Origin: Saprospiraceae bacterium
GTDB lineage: Bacteria > Bacteroidota > Bacteroidia > Chitinophagales > Saprospiraceae
NCBI GenBank assembly: GCA_016722295.1
Contig: JADKGL010000011.1
Span: 1 to 57,087 of the forward strand
Direction of reading: 5' to 3'
DNA: 57,087 bases
The notes below the pieces were generated by a model. That model was not told the origin of the DNA and made no database searches. It saw only the letters and a program-made list of their open reading frames with translations. Positions within the stretch are counted from its first letter, which is position 1. Each line of letters opens with the position of its first letter. Positions 17,559 to 27,725 of the stretch are shown piece by piece. The position numbers and the translations under genes were made by a program.

Positions 17559-20500
17559 ATGGCAACCATCGGTTCCAAACAAAAGACTAGAACAAGACAT
17601 TCATTCGCTAAAGCTCCTCTTTCAGCTGCATATCCTGATTTTTTGGATATTCAGCTAAAGTCGTTTAAAGAGTTTTTTCAATTAGAAACTACTCCTGATA
17701 AACGAGGAAATGAGGGTTTGTTTAAAGTGTTCAAAGAGAACTTTCCAATCTCAGATGCAAGGAATATTTTTATTCTTGAATTCTTGGATTACTATGTGGA
17801 TCCACCTCGTTATGATATTGAGGAATGCGTACAGCGTGGATTGACATTTAGTGTTCCATTGAAAGCGAGATTGAGATTATCTTGTAATGACGAAGAGCAC
17901 GTAGATTTCAAAACTATTGAGCAAGATGTATTTTTGGGAAATATTCCATATATGACTCCAAAAGGTACATTCGTAATCAATGGTGCTGAGCGTGTTGTCG
18001 TAAGCCAGTTACATAGATCTCCTGGTGTATTTTTTAGTCAATCGTATCACCCAAATGGAACGAAGATTTTCTCTGCAAGAGTAATCCCATTTAAAGGTGC
18101 TTGGATGGAATTTGCGACAGACATCAATTTAGTGATGTATGCCTATATTGATCGCAAGAAAAAATTTCCAGTAACGACCTTGCTTCGCGCTATTGGATTT
18201 GATTCAGATAAAGATATTTTGAATTTATTCGGTCTATCTGAAGAAATTAAAGCAACACAGAAAGATTTAAAGAAAGCCGTAGGAAGAAAGTTGGCTGCTC
18301 GAGTACTTCGTAAATGGACTGAAGATTTTGTCGACGAAGATACTGGTGAGTTAGTAACGTTAGAGCGTAATGAAATTATTCTTGAACGAGATGTAATACT
18401 CGATGAAGAAAATATTGAATTAATTGCAAAAGCGAAAGTCGATACAATCATCCTCCAGAAAGAAGATATTGAAGAAGACTTTTCAATCATATACAACACC
18501 TTGCAGAAGGATCCATCTTCATCTGAAATGGAAGCGGTGATTCACATTTATCGTCAATTAAGAGGTAGTGATCCTCCGGATGATGAGACTGCAAGAGGAA
18601 TTATTGACAAATTATTTTTCTCAGACAAACGATATAATCTTGGTGATGTAGGTCGCTACAAAATCAATAAGAAATTGAATCTTAATATTTCATTTGAAAC
18701 ATTGGTATTAACTAAAGTTGATATCACAGAGATCGTGAAATATTTGGTTTCTTTGATCAATCAGAAAGCAGAGCTTGATGATATCGATCATTTATCTAAT
18801 AGAAGAGTACGTACTGTTGGTGAGCAGTTATTTGCACAGTTTGGTGTTGGTTTAGCACGTATGGCACGAACGATTCGTGAGCGTATGAACGTCCGAGATA
18901 ATGAAGTATTTACACCAGTGGATTTGATCAATGCAAGAACATTGTCTTCTGTGATAAATTCATTTTTCGGGACTTCCCAATTGTCTCAATTTTTGGATCA
19001 GACGAATCCTCTTTCTGAGATTACTCACAAAAGAAGAATTTCAGCCCTAGGGCCAGGTGGTTTGTCGAGAGAAAGAGCGGGTTTTGAGGTTCGAGACGTA
19101 CATTATTCACATTATGGCCGTCTATGTACAATTGAAACTCCAGAAGGTCCAAACATTGGATTGATTTCTACACTTTGTGTACACGCTCGAGTGAATGGAA
19201 TGGGATTTTTGGAAACGCCATATTGGAGAATTGATGCTGGTAAAGTAGCTTTAAAAGAAGGTATTCGATTTTTATCAGCAGAAGAAGAAGATTATGCACG
19301 TATTGCACAAGCAAACGTACCAGTAGATAAAGCGGGGATTTTCCAGCAAGTGAAATTAAAAGGTCGCGAACATGGGGAATTTCCAGTGTTAGGTCCTGAA
19401 GAATTAGACTTTATGGACGTTGCCCCAAATCAGATCGTTGGAGTATCAGCATCATTGATTCCGTTTTTGGAAAATGATGATGCAAACAGAGCCCTCATGG
19501 GATCTAATATGCAACGTCAAGCAGTGCCTTTGATTAAACCTCAAGCACCTATTGTTGGTACTGGATTAGAGGGTAAAGTGGCTTTGGACTCAAGAATGCT
19601 TATCAATGCAGAAGGAGAAGGAGTCGTTGAATTTGTTGACGCAACGAAAATAGTAATTAAATATGATCGTTCAGAGTCTGATGATTTAGTTTCATTTGAA
19701 AGTGAAATTAAAGCATACCCATTGACAAAATTTGCAAGAACGAATCAAGCTACTTGTATCAACTTAAAACCTATTGTAATGAAAGGTGATCGGGTTGATG
19801 CTTCTACAATTCTTTGCGAAGGTTATGCGACAGAAGGTGGTGAATTAGCATTAGGTACGAATTTGCAAGTGGCATTCATGCCTTGGAAAGGGTATAACTT
19901 TGAGGATGCAATTGTACTTTCAGAGCGTGTGCTTCAAGAAGATGTATTCACTTCGATCCATATTGAAAGTTTTGAATTGGAAGTTCGAGATACAAAATTA
20001 GGCGAAGAAGAATTGACTAATGATATACCAAATGTGAGTGAAGAAGCAACAAAAGATCTTGACGAAAATGGTATTATCAGAATCGGAGCTAATGTCGAAG
20101 AAGGTGATATTTTGATCGGTAAAATCACTCCTAAAGGAGAGACTGATCCAACACCTGAAGAGAAATTATTGAGAGCGATATTTGGAGACAAAGCTGGTGA
20201 TGTAAAAGATGCTTCCTTGAAAGTACCACCATCCATAGAAGGTGTCGTGATCGATAAGCAATTGTACGCTAGAGCGAAGAAAGATAAATTTCAAAAGATT
20301 CAAGAAAAAGATCTCTTGACTCGATTGGATGATAAACATAATATAGCTTTAAATGAATTAAAGACAATCTTGATCGATAAGCTAATGAAAATTGCAAAAG
20401 ATCAAGTTTCTCAAGGTGTGAAAAGTATTTATGGAGAAGAAATGATTGCGAAGGGTACAAAATTAACCAACGCAATTTTAAAGAAAATTGATTTTGTAAA

Positions 20501-21380
20501 AGTAGATTATTCCAACTGGACAAAAGAAGAAGATAAGAATCAATTAATCTCTCAATTGTTGCACAACTACAATATTAAAGTAAGTGAAGAAGTAGGACGA
20601 TATAAAAGAGAGAAATTCAATATCAGTATCGGAGATGAACTTCCAACTGGAGTATTAAAATTAGCTAAAGTTTATATCGCGAAAAAGCGAAAATTGAAAG
20701 TTGGTGATAAGCTCGCAGGAAGACACGGTAACAAAGGAATTGTATCGAGAATAGTTCGTGTAGAAGACATGCCATTCTTAGAAGATGGAACGCCAGTGGA
20801 CATCGTATTGAATCCATTGGGAGTACCTTCAAGGATGAACTTAGGGCAGATCTTCGAAACAGTTTTAGGTTGGGCTGGAAAGAAAATGTCAACACATTTT
20901 TCTACCCCGATTTTTGACGGAGCTACAATCAAAGATATCGATGAATATATCCACAATGCTGAATTGCCACAGTTTGGTCAGACTTATTTGACTGATGGTG
21001 AGACAGGAGATAGATTCCATCAACAAGCGACAGTAGGGGTGATTTATATGTTGAAATTATCTCACATGGTTGATGATAAGATGCATGCTCGTTCTATCGG
21101 TCCATACTCATTGATCACACAGCAGCCACTAGGAGGAAAGGCTCAGTTTGGAGGTCAGCGTTTTGGAGAGATGGAGGTATGGGCTCTTGAAGCTTATGGC
21201 GCAGCAAATATCCTACGAGAATTATTGACAATAAAATCAGATGATATCATCGGTAGAGCAAAAGCATACGAAGCGATTGTGAAAGGTGAAAATTTACCAG
21301 AACCAAATATTCCAGAATCATTCAATGTATTGATTCACGAATTAAGAGGTTTGGTGTTGGATGTAAAATTTGAATCATAA
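17559..21380 (+). CDS. rpoB: RNA polymerase subunit beta
   Basis: 1273 residues, full length. The rifampicin region reads FGTSQLSQFLDQTNPLSE then ITHKRRISALGPGG; the positions equal to E. coli Asp516, His526 and Ser531 are wild type, so no rifampicin-resistance change is seen there (Asn518 is Thr). The catalytic and fork regions (GLSRERAGFEVRDVHYSHYGR, ETPEGPNIGLI) and the C-terminal QRFGEMEVWALEAYGAA clamp-interaction segment are intact. Together with RpoC it forms the active centre. It lies 148 bp after rplL, behind the hairpin. Confidence 0.99.
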   Translation: MATIGSKQKTRTRHSFAKAPLSAAYPDFLDIQLKSFKEFFQLETTPDKRGNEGLFKVFKENFPISDARNIFILEFLDYYVDPPRYDIEECVQRGLTFSVPLKARLRLSCNDEEHVDFKTIEQDVFLGNIPYMTPKGTFVINGAERVVVSQLHRSPGVFFSQSYHPNGTKIFSARVIPFKGAWMEFATDINLVMYAYIDRKKKFPVTTLLRAIGFDSDKDILNLFGLSEEIKATQKDLKKAVGRKLAARVLRKWTEDFVDEDTGELVTLERNEIILERDVILDEENIELIAKAKVDTIILQKEDIEEDFSIIYNTLQKDPSSSEMEAVIHIYRQLRGSDPPDDETARGIIDKLFFSDKRYNLGDVGRYKINKKLNLNISFETLVLTKVDITEIVKYLVSLINQKAELDDIDHLSNRRVRTVGEQLFAQFGVGLARMARTIRERMNVRDNEVFTPVDLINARTLSSVINSFFGTSQLSQFLDQTNPLSEITHKRRISALGPGGLSRERAGFEVRDVHYSHYGRLCTIETPEGPNIGLISTLCVHARVNGMGFLETPYWRIDAGKVALKEGIRFLSAEEEDYARIAQANVPVDKAGIFQQVKLKGREHGEFPVLGPEELDFMDVAPNQIVGVSASLIPFLENDDANRALMGSNMQRQAVPLIKPQAPIVGTGLEGKVALDSRMLINAEGEGVVEFVDATKIVIKYDRSESDDLVSFESEIKAYPLTKFARTNQATCINLKPIVMKGDRVDASTILCEGYATEGGELALGTNLQVAFMPWKGYNFEDAIVLSERVLQEDVFTSIHIESFELEVRDTKLGEEELTNDIPNVSEEATKDLDENGIIRIGANVEEGDILIGKITPKGETDPTPEEKLLRAIFGDKAGDVKDASLKVPPSIEGVVIDKQLYARAKKDKFQKIQEKDLLTRLDDKHNIALNELKTILIDKLMKIAKDQVSQGVKSIYGEEMIAKGTKLTNAILKKIDFVKVDYSNWTKEEDKNQLISQLLHNYNIKVSEEVGRYKREKFNISIGDELPTGVLKLAKVYIAKKRKLKVGDKLAGRHGNKGIVSRIVRVEDMPFLEDGTPVDIVLNPLGVPSRMNLGQIFETVLGWAGKKMSTHFSTPIFDGATIKDIDEYIHNAELPQFGQTYLTDGETGDRFHQQATVGVIYMLKLSHMVDDKMHARSIGPYSLITQQPLGGKAQFGGQRFGEMEVWALEAYGAANILRELLTIKSDDIIGRAKAYEAIVKGENLPEPNIPESFNVLIHELRGLVLDVKFES

Positions 21381-21400
21381 ACTTAAACGAACTAAGAAAC

Positions 21401-24400
21401 ATGTCATTCAAAAATAAAAATATAAAACTCGATCAAGAATTTGATAAAATAACCATTGCGTTATCTTCTCCAGATGAAATATTGGAGAGATCATTTGGTG
21501 AAATATTGAAGCCGGAGACAATTAATTATCGTTCATATAAACCGGAAAGAGATGGTTTGTTTTGTGAGCGAATCTTTGGTCCAATCAAAGATTACGAGTG
21601 TTATTGCGGTAAGTATAAGAGAATAAGATACAAAGGCATCGTATGTGATCGATGTGGTGTTGAGGTAACTGAGAAGAAAGTTCGACGTGAACGAATGGGA
21701 CACATCAAATTGGTGGTACCTGTAGTGCATATCTGGTTTTTCAAATCATTACCAAATAAAATCGGATACCTTTTAGGTATTTCATCAAAGAAATTAGAAT
21801 CAATTATTTACTACGAGAGATTTGTTGTTATACAACCAGGACTCGCAGCAGGTAATGGGACTAATTTTTTAGATTTATTATCTGAAGAAGAATATTTCGA
21901 AGTATTGGAATCTTTACCAAAAGAAAACCAACTTTTGGATGATAAAGATCCAAATAAGTTTATTGCAAAAATGGGTGCAGAATCTGTTTTTGACTTGTTA
22001 AATAAACTGAATTTAGATGATCTATCATTTGAATTGAGACATCAAGCATCAACGGAATCATCACAACAAAGAAAATCAGAAGCATTAAAAAGATTGCGTG
22101 TTGTTGAAGCATTCAGAGAAGGTTTAAATAGTAAAAATAATCGTCCTGAATGGATGATTATTCAGTATTTACCTGTGATCCCACCAGAATTAAGACCATT
22201 AGTTCCTTTGGATGGTGGACGATTTGCAAGTTCAGATTTAAATGATTTATACAGAAGAGTAATCATTCGAAATAATCGTCTAAAAAGATTATTAGATATC
22301 AAAGCGCCAGAAGTTATCTTGCGTAATGAGAAAAGGATGTTGCAAGAAGCTGTTGACTCATTGTTTGACAATTCACGAAAATCAAATGCAGTTAAAGCTG
22401 AAGGTGGACGTGCATTGAAATCATTGAGTGATATCCTCAAAGGGAAACAAGGCCGATTCCGTCAGAACTTGTTGGGAAAACGTGTCGATTATTCAGGTCG
22501 TTCTGTAATCGTCGTTGGACCTACATTAAAGTTGCATGAATGCGGTATTCCAAAAGGAATGGCTGCAGAATTGTTCAAGCCTTTTATCATTAGAAAACTT
22601 ATCGAAAGAGGCGTTGTAAAGACTGTAAAATCAGCAAAAAAGTTGGTTGACAGAAAAGATTCTGTGATTTGGGATATCCTTGAGAATATTTTGAAAGGTC
22701 ATCCAGTATTGTTGAATCGTGCGCCAACACTCCATAGATTATCTATCCAAGCTTTTCAACCACAATTGGTGGAAGGAAAGGCAATCCAGTTGCATCCACT
22801 AGTTTGCGGTGCATTCAATGCGGATTTTGACGGTGACCAGATGGCTGTTCACGTACCTTTAGCACATGCTTGTATTTTGGAGGCTCAACTCTTAATGTTG
22901 GCTCCGCACAATATGTTGAATCCTCAAGACGGATCACCGGTGACTTTGCCTTCACAGGACATGGTATTGGGTCTTTATTATTTAACAAAAGAGAAGATTG
23001 TAGATAAAGATAAGAAAGTTAGAAATTTCTACTCTCCTGAAGAAGTTCGAATTGCATTCAACGAAAAGCAATTAGAATTGCACGATGCAGTGAATGTGAA
23101 AATTCAAGATTTTCATGGAGACGTAGAGTCTAAATTGGTTAAGACTACAGTAGGTCGAGTATTATTTAATGATGCGCGTCCAAATGAAGTGCCTTACATC
23201 AATGATGTAATGACCAAGAAAAACTTAAAGCAAGTAATCAGTGAGATTATCACAAGAACAAATTTTGCAGTGACTGCAAAGTTTTTGGATGATATCAAAG
23301 AACTTGGGTTTTATTGGGCTTTCAAGGCTGGTTTGTCTTTCAATTTAGGAGATCTTATTACACCATCGATAAAGGCAAAAACTTTAATCGATGCTCAGAA
23401 AGAAATCGATGAGATCTGGGATAGTTACAATATGGGATTGATTACGAACAACGAGCGTTACAATCAAATTATTGACAAATGGACTTACGCAGATAATCGT
23501 ATCACAGATAATTTAATGAAAGAACTTGCTTTGCACAAAGGCGGATTCAATTCAGTATATATGATGCTTCATTCTGGAGCAAGGGGATCAAAACAACAGA
23601 TCAAACAGCTTTGCGGATTGAGAGGATTGATGGCTAAGCCAAGAAAATCAGGAGACACAGGAGGTTCGATCATTGAGAATCCGATCCTGTCTAACTTCCA
23701 AGATGGTCTTAGCGTCCTTGAGTATTTCATCTCAACGCATGGTGCTCGTAAAGGTCTTGCAGATACAGCCTTAAAGACTGCTGATGCAGGTTATTTGACT
23801 CGAAGATTGGTTGATGTTGCACAAGACGTTGTAATCATTGAAGAGGATTGCAATACCTTAAGAGGTATTGAGACGAGCGCATTAGTTGATAATGATAAAG
23901 TTATCGAGAATCTTTCTTCTCGTATTATTGGTCGTTTTTCATTACATAATATACTTCATCCAGAGACTGAAGAATTAATCCTTGCAGCAGGGGAGTACAT
24001 TGACGATAAAGTAGCTCACTATATTGAGAAAGAAGGTGTTGAAATGGTTACGATTAGATCAGTATTAACTTGTGAAGCAAAGAAAGGCGTTTGTACAAAA
24101 TGCTACGGAAAAAATCTAGCTTCTGGAAGAATTACTGAAGAAGGTGATGCAGTAGGAATTATTGCAGCGCAAAGTATCGGTGAGCCTGGTACACAGTTGA
24201 CATTACGTACGTTCCACGTGGGTGGGGTTGCAGCAGTATCAAAGACAGAGTCAGAAATTATAGCGAAATTCGACGGAATTGTAGAATTTGACGCATTAAG
24301 AGTTGCTGATACAGTTGAAGGTGGTACAAAGTCAAAAACTGTTTTATCTCGTTCTGGTGAGATACGTTTGTTAGACTTAGAGACTAAAAAACTCTTATCT

Positions 24401-25660
24401 AATGCACACGTACCTTACGGATCAACATTGAATGTCAAAGAAGGCCAAAAAGTAACAAAAGGAGATCTTTTGTGTAGCTGGGATCCATTTAATGCCTTGA
24501 TTATCTCGGAATTCACAGGTATCATTAAGTTTGACTCTATCGAAGAAGGTGTGACTTATCGATTGGAGCGCGATGACCAAACTGGATTCACAGAAAAAGT
24601 AATCATAGAATCAAAAAATAAAAAGAAAGTACCGGTAATGCAAATTTTAAGCCCATCGGGTGAAGAATTAAAGCATTATACATTACCAGTAGGAGCTTAT
24701 ATCACAATAGAAGATAATACTGAAATTCAAGCTGGACAGAAGATTGGAAAGATTCCAAGAAGTGTTAGTAAAGTTTCGGATATCACGGGTGGTCTTCCGC
24801 GAGTTACTGAGTTATTTGAAGCGCGTAATCCTTCGAATCCTGCAGTAGTATCGGAGATCGACGGTATTGTGATCTATGGTAAAATCAAAAGAGGAAATAG
24901 AGAGGTTTTTGTTGAAGATGAAAAGACTGGACAACGTAGAAAATTTTTGATTGGATTATCAAAGCATATTCTTGTTCAAGAAGGCGATTTCATTAGAGCA
25001 GGTATGCCTTTATGTGACGGTACTATCACTCCAAGAGATATTTTGAATATCAAAGGTTTGTTTGCAGTACAATCTTATTTGGTTAATGGGGTTCAGGAAG
25101 TTTACCGTTCTCAGGGTATCAATATCAACGATAAACACATTGAAGTAATCGTTCGTCAGATGATGCGTTGGGTTCAGATCGAAGATCCAGGTGATACTAC
25201 CTTATTAGAAGGAGAGCCAGTTGATCGATGGGATTTTGTAGATGCGAATGATGATATATTTGATAAAAAGGTGATTACGGAATCAGGCGATTCAGCAAAA
25301 TTGAAAAGAGGACAGTTGGTATCCATGAGACAAATTCGTGAAGAAAATTCATTCTTAAAGAGAAATGATAAAAAACTCACTGAATTCAGGGATGCGATTC
25401 CAGCCACATCAAGTTCATTATTACTTGGTATCACAAGAGCTTCATTAGGTACGAGCAGCTGGATTTCAGCAGCTTCATTCCAGGAAACGACGAAGGTATT
25501 GAGCACCGCGGCGATAGCAGCTAAAGTGGATGATTTATCAGGTTTGAAAGAGAATGTTATCATTGGTAAGAAAATTCCAGCTGGTACAGGCTCTAAGAAA
25601 TACAAAGACTTATTTGTAAAAATTTCAAATAAGCCAAGAGTAGCTGAGATCACAGACTAG
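21401..25660 (+). CDS. rpoC: RNA polymerase subunit beta'
   Basis: 1419 residues, full length. N-terminal zinc site CYCGKYKRIRYKGIVCDRCG, catalytic NADFDGDQ, bridge-helix/trigger-loop region (GARGSKQQIKQLCGLRGLM; ESIGEPGTQLTLRTFHVGG-like block), and second zinc site CEAKKGVCTKCYG are all present. It starts 20 bp after rpoB and ends the operon; a strong hairpin follows. No disruptive change is seen over 4.2 kb, which contrasts with the window ends. Confidence 0.99.
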   Translation: MSFKNKNIKLDQEFDKITIALSSPDEILERSFGEILKPETINYRSYKPERDGLFCERIFGPIKDYECYCGKYKRIRYKGIVCDRCGVEVTEKKVRRERMGHIKLVVPVVHIWFFKSLPNKIGYLLGISSKKLESIIYYERFVVIQPGLAAGNGTNFLDLLSEEEYFEVLESLPKENQLLDDKDPNKFIAKMGAESVFDLLNKLNLDDLSFELRHQASTESSQQRKSEALKRLRVVEAFREGLNSKNNRPEWMIIQYLPVIPPELRPLVPLDGGRFASSDLNDLYRRVIIRNNRLKRLLDIKAPEVILRNEKRMLQEAVDSLFDNSRKSNAVKAEGGRALKSLSDILKGKQGRFRQNLLGKRVDYSGRSVIVVGPTLKLHECGIPKGMAAELFKPFIIRKLIERGVVKTVKSAKKLVDRKDSVIWDILENILKGHPVLLNRAPTLHRLSIQAFQPQLVEGKAIQLHPLVCGAFNADFDGDQMAVHVPLAHACILEAQLLMLAPHNMLNPQDGSPVTLPSQDMVLGLYYLTKEKIVDKDKKVRNFYSPEEVRIAFNEKQLELHDAVNVKIQDFHGDVESKLVKTTVGRVLFNDARPNEVPYINDVMTKKNLKQVISEIITRTNFAVTAKFLDDIKELGFYWAFKAGLSFNLGDLITPSIKAKTLIDAQKEIDEIWDSYNMGLITNNERYNQIIDKWTYADNRITDNLMKELALHKGGFNSVYMMLHSGARGSKQQIKQLCGLRGLMAKPRKSGDTGGSIIENPILSNFQDGLSVLEYFISTHGARKGLADTALKTADAGYLTRRLVDVAQDVVIIEEDCNTLRGIETSALVDNDKVIENLSSRIIGRFSLHNILHPETEELILAAGEYIDDKVAHYIEKEGVEMVTIRSVLTCEAKKGVCTKCYGKNLASGRITEEGDAVGIIAAQSIGEPGTQLTLRTFHVGGVAAVSKTESEIIAKFDGIVEFDALRVADTVEGGTKSKTVLSRSGEIRLLDLETKKLLSNAHVPYGSTLNVKEGQKVTKGDLLCSWDPFNALIISEFTGIIKFDSIEEGVTYRLERDDQTGFTEKVIIESKNKKKVPVMQILSPSGEELKHYTLPVGAYITIEDNTEIQAGQKIGKIPRSVSKVSDITGGLPRVTELFEARNPSNPAVVSEIDGIVIYGKIKRGNREVFVEDEKTGQRRKFLIGLSKHILVQEGDFIRAGMPLCDGTITPRDILNIKGLFAVQSYLVNGVQEVYRSQGININDKHIEVIVRQMMRWVQIEDPGDTTLLEGEPVDRWDFVDANDDIFDKKVITESGDSAKLKRGQLVSMRQIREENSFLKRNDKKLTEFRDAIPATSSSLLLGITRASLGTSSWISAASFQETTKVLSTAAIAAKVDDLSGLKENVIIGKKIPAGTGSKKYKDLFVKISNKPRVAEITD

Positions 25661-25672
25661 ACAAAAGATTAT

Positions 25673-25719
25673 TTTTGGGTTAATTAGTTTTTTTCCGCAA
25701 AGAAGCAATTAACCCAAAA
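25673..25719 (+). terminator. rpoBC operon terminator hairpin
   Basis: TTTTGGGTTAATT (25673-25685) and AATTAACCCAAAA (25707-25719) form a perfect 13-bp stem around a 21-nt loop that holds a T7 run. AT-rich sequence follows but no clean T-tract. It lies 12 bp after the rpoC stop. Confidence 0.75.
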
Positions 25720-25748
25720 TATTTTAAACTATAATTTATAATTTTCCA

Positions 25749-25756
25749 TATCTTTG
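25749..25756 (+). promoter_or_regulatory. -7 promoter element of rpsU
   Basis: TATCTTTG matches TAnnTTTG and is followed by GC, 21 bp before the rpsU ATG. No good -33 element is seen. Confidence 0.5.
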
Positions 25757-25777
25757 CGGACTTAAAATGAAGATTTA

Positions 25778-25969
25778 ATGTTAATAATCGATGTAAAAGA
25801 GGCGGAATCAATTGACCGCGCATTAAAAAAGTACAAAAAGAAGTTTGAACAAACTCAAACTGTAAAGCAATTGCGAAGAAGAAAACATTTCACAAAGCCC
25901 TCTGTAGAGCGTAGAAGTGAAGTGCTAAAAGCAATTAACAAGCAGCTATTTATATCTAAAAACGTATAG
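25778..25969 (+). CDS. rpsU: 30S ribosomal protein S21
   Basis: 63 residues: VKEAESIDRALKKYKKKFEQ and the basic block RRRKHFTKPSVERR are typical of bS21, the late-assembled small-subunit protein near the anti-Shine-Dalgarno region. It has its own promoter after the rpoC terminator. Confidence 0.96.
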   Translation: MLIIDVKEAESIDRALKKYKKKFEQTQTVKQLRRRKHFTKPSVERRSEVLKAINKQLFISKNV

Positions 25970-26078
25970 TTTTAAGTATTACTACATTGCAAATTGAGAT
26001 TTCTTTTCTGTTTGGAATGTAGTAATTTTTTTTATGACACTAAGATCGTTGTAAGTGAATACTTATAACTTTTTGATA

Positions 26079-26591
26079 CTATGGTTTTTCATTTTTAACT
26101 TTAAATAATTCATACCCTTCTGTTAAAAATGCCGCAAAGTTATCAATGGAAACTATTCCTTCTTTTCTTAATATTTCGATACCATTTGAATTTACAATCA
26201 CATAATTTGGATAGGAGACAATATTGTATAATGCTCGAATATTAGCGCCCTGCTGCGTCTCGCCATTCAAATTCCAATAGATGAAATTATTGAGTTTAGA
26301 TTGAATCTCTCCATTTGATATTACATTTTTTTCCATTTCTCTACAAGGGACACACCAATGCGCAAAGAAATTAATTAGAATAGGTTTCTGCAAAGAATCA
26401 GATAATCTAGTTGCAAGAGTAAGGCTTGGTTTAATCAATCCTAGCTCTGTATATTTAGTTTCTGGTTCAATGCATAGCTCTGAGTCGAAAGAAGTTGATT
26501 TGCTCGCTGATGCAGTCTTATTGCTTCTACACGAAAGTATCGATCCGGAGAGAATAAGTAAAAGGGTAAAAATTTTGAATGAACTGGACAA
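26079..26591 (-). CDS. Thioredoxin-fold lipoprotein
   Basis: 170 residues. The lipoprotein signal ends in LSGSILSC. The thioredoxin domain holds the redox motif WCVPCREM at about residue 79 and the cis-Pro segment SYPNYVIV, so it is probably an active disulfide oxidoreductase tethered in the periplasm. The closest known type is the C-terminal thioredoxin domain of DsbD or TlpA-like proteins. Its promoter region is shared with galE, transcribed the other way. Confidence 0.88.
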   Translation of the reverse strand: MSSSFKIFTLLLILSGSILSCRSNKTASASKSTSFDSELCIEPETKYTELGLIKPSLTLATRLSDSLQKPILINFFAHWCVPCREMEKNVISNGEIQSKLNNFIYWNLNGETQQGANIRALYNIVSYPNYVIVNSNGIEILRKEGIVSIDNFAAFLTEGYELFKVKNEKP

Positions 26592-26668
26592 TAGACAAAA
26601 GATTAAATTGAAAATTAAACTAAATTCACAAATATATATTGTAAAATTAGAAGTAAAATCTTTTTTTC

Positions 26669-27688
26669 ATGAAGAGAATTCTTGTCACAGGCGCATGTGG
26701 TTATATAGGAAGTCATACATTGGTCGATTTATTGCAAGAAGACTATGATGTTGTGAGTGTGGATTCGCATTTTAATTCTGACGATTCAGTTTTATCTGCC
26801 ATCCAAGAGATCACTGGTAAAGTGATAAAAAATTGTTTTTTGGATTTATCAGATGAAAAGGCTACACGTCATTTTTTTACCCATGTAGGAAAACTTGATG
26901 GCATTATTCATTTTGCTGCTTTAAAGGCTGTAGGCGAATCAGTGGCAAAGCCTATCGAATATTATAAGAACAATTTAAATAGTTTATTAAACGTCCTAGA
27001 GGCTGTTCAAAAATACCAAATTGATGCATTTATTTTTTCCTCCTCTTGCACTGTTTATGGTCAAACAGAAGTACAGCCTGTTACAGAGGACAGTCCTTTT
27101 TTGGCCACAGGATCACCTTATGGTCGTACAAAACAAATGGGAGAATCTATAATTCAAGATGTATTTCAGAATCTGCAAACAAAAGCTATTTCACTGCGCT
27201 ATTTTAATCCTGCAGGGGCGCACCATTCAGGTAAATTGGGGGAGCTACCTATAAATCCACCATTAAATCTAGTGCCAAGTATCACAGAAACTGCTTATGG
27301 AATCAGATCGTCTCTCCAGGTTCATGGGACAGACTATGATACTAAAGATGGTTCTTGTATTCGCGATTTTATTCATGTTGAAGATTTAGCTCGTGCGCAT
27401 CGACTTGCATTAGAATTTATATTCTCAGGTCGACAAGAACAAGCTTATGAAGTTTTTAATATTGGCATAGGAAATGGCGTAAGCGTCTTAGAAGCAATTT
27501 CCTCTTTTGAATCGGTGAGTAATTTAAAATTGAATAAAATTATGGGACCACGGCGACCCGGGGATATTCCCTACATTTATTCTGCATCACAAAGAGCAAG
27601 AGACCTCTTAGGTTGGACACCACTATACGATATTAATGATATAATGCAGACTGCTTGGAATTGGGAGCAGAAGCGACGAGCTACTTGA
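26669..27688 (+). CDS. galE: UDP-glucose 4-epimerase
   Basis: 339 residues, the normal length. The NAD-binding motif TGACGYIGSHT, FSSSCTVYG (catalytic Ser/Thr region), YGRTKQMGE (Tyr-x3-Lys), RYFNPAGAH and the C-terminal RRPGD are all present. It interconverts UDP-glucose and UDP-galactose, supplying sugars for the envelope and exopolysaccharide. It is divergent from the thioredoxin lipoprotein, with 77 bp between the start codons. Confidence 0.96.
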   Translation: MKRILVTGACGYIGSHTLVDLLQEDYDVVSVDSHFNSDDSVLSAIQEITGKVIKNCFLDLSDEKATRHFFTHVGKLDGIIHFAALKAVGESVAKPIEYYKNNLNSLLNVLEAVQKYQIDAFIFSSSCTVYGQTEVQPVTEDSPFLATGSPYGRTKQMGESIIQDVFQNLQTKAISLRYFNPAGAHHSGKLGELPINPPLNLVPSITETAYGIRSSLQVHGTDYDTKDGSCIRDFIHVEDLARAHRLALEFIFSGRQEQAYEVFNIGIGNGVSVLEAISSFESVSNLKLNKIMGPRRPGDIPYIYSASQRARDLLGWTPLYDINDIMQTAWNWEQKRRAT

Positions 27689-27725
27689 TGCTGCCATGAG
27701 TTGCACTGATTTTGAAATCAGTCGG

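Noticed and set aside
17600..21380. Rifampicin resistance change in rpoB
   Set aside because: Key residues (Asp516, His526, Ser531 equivalents) are wild type; Asn518 to Thr alone is not informative.
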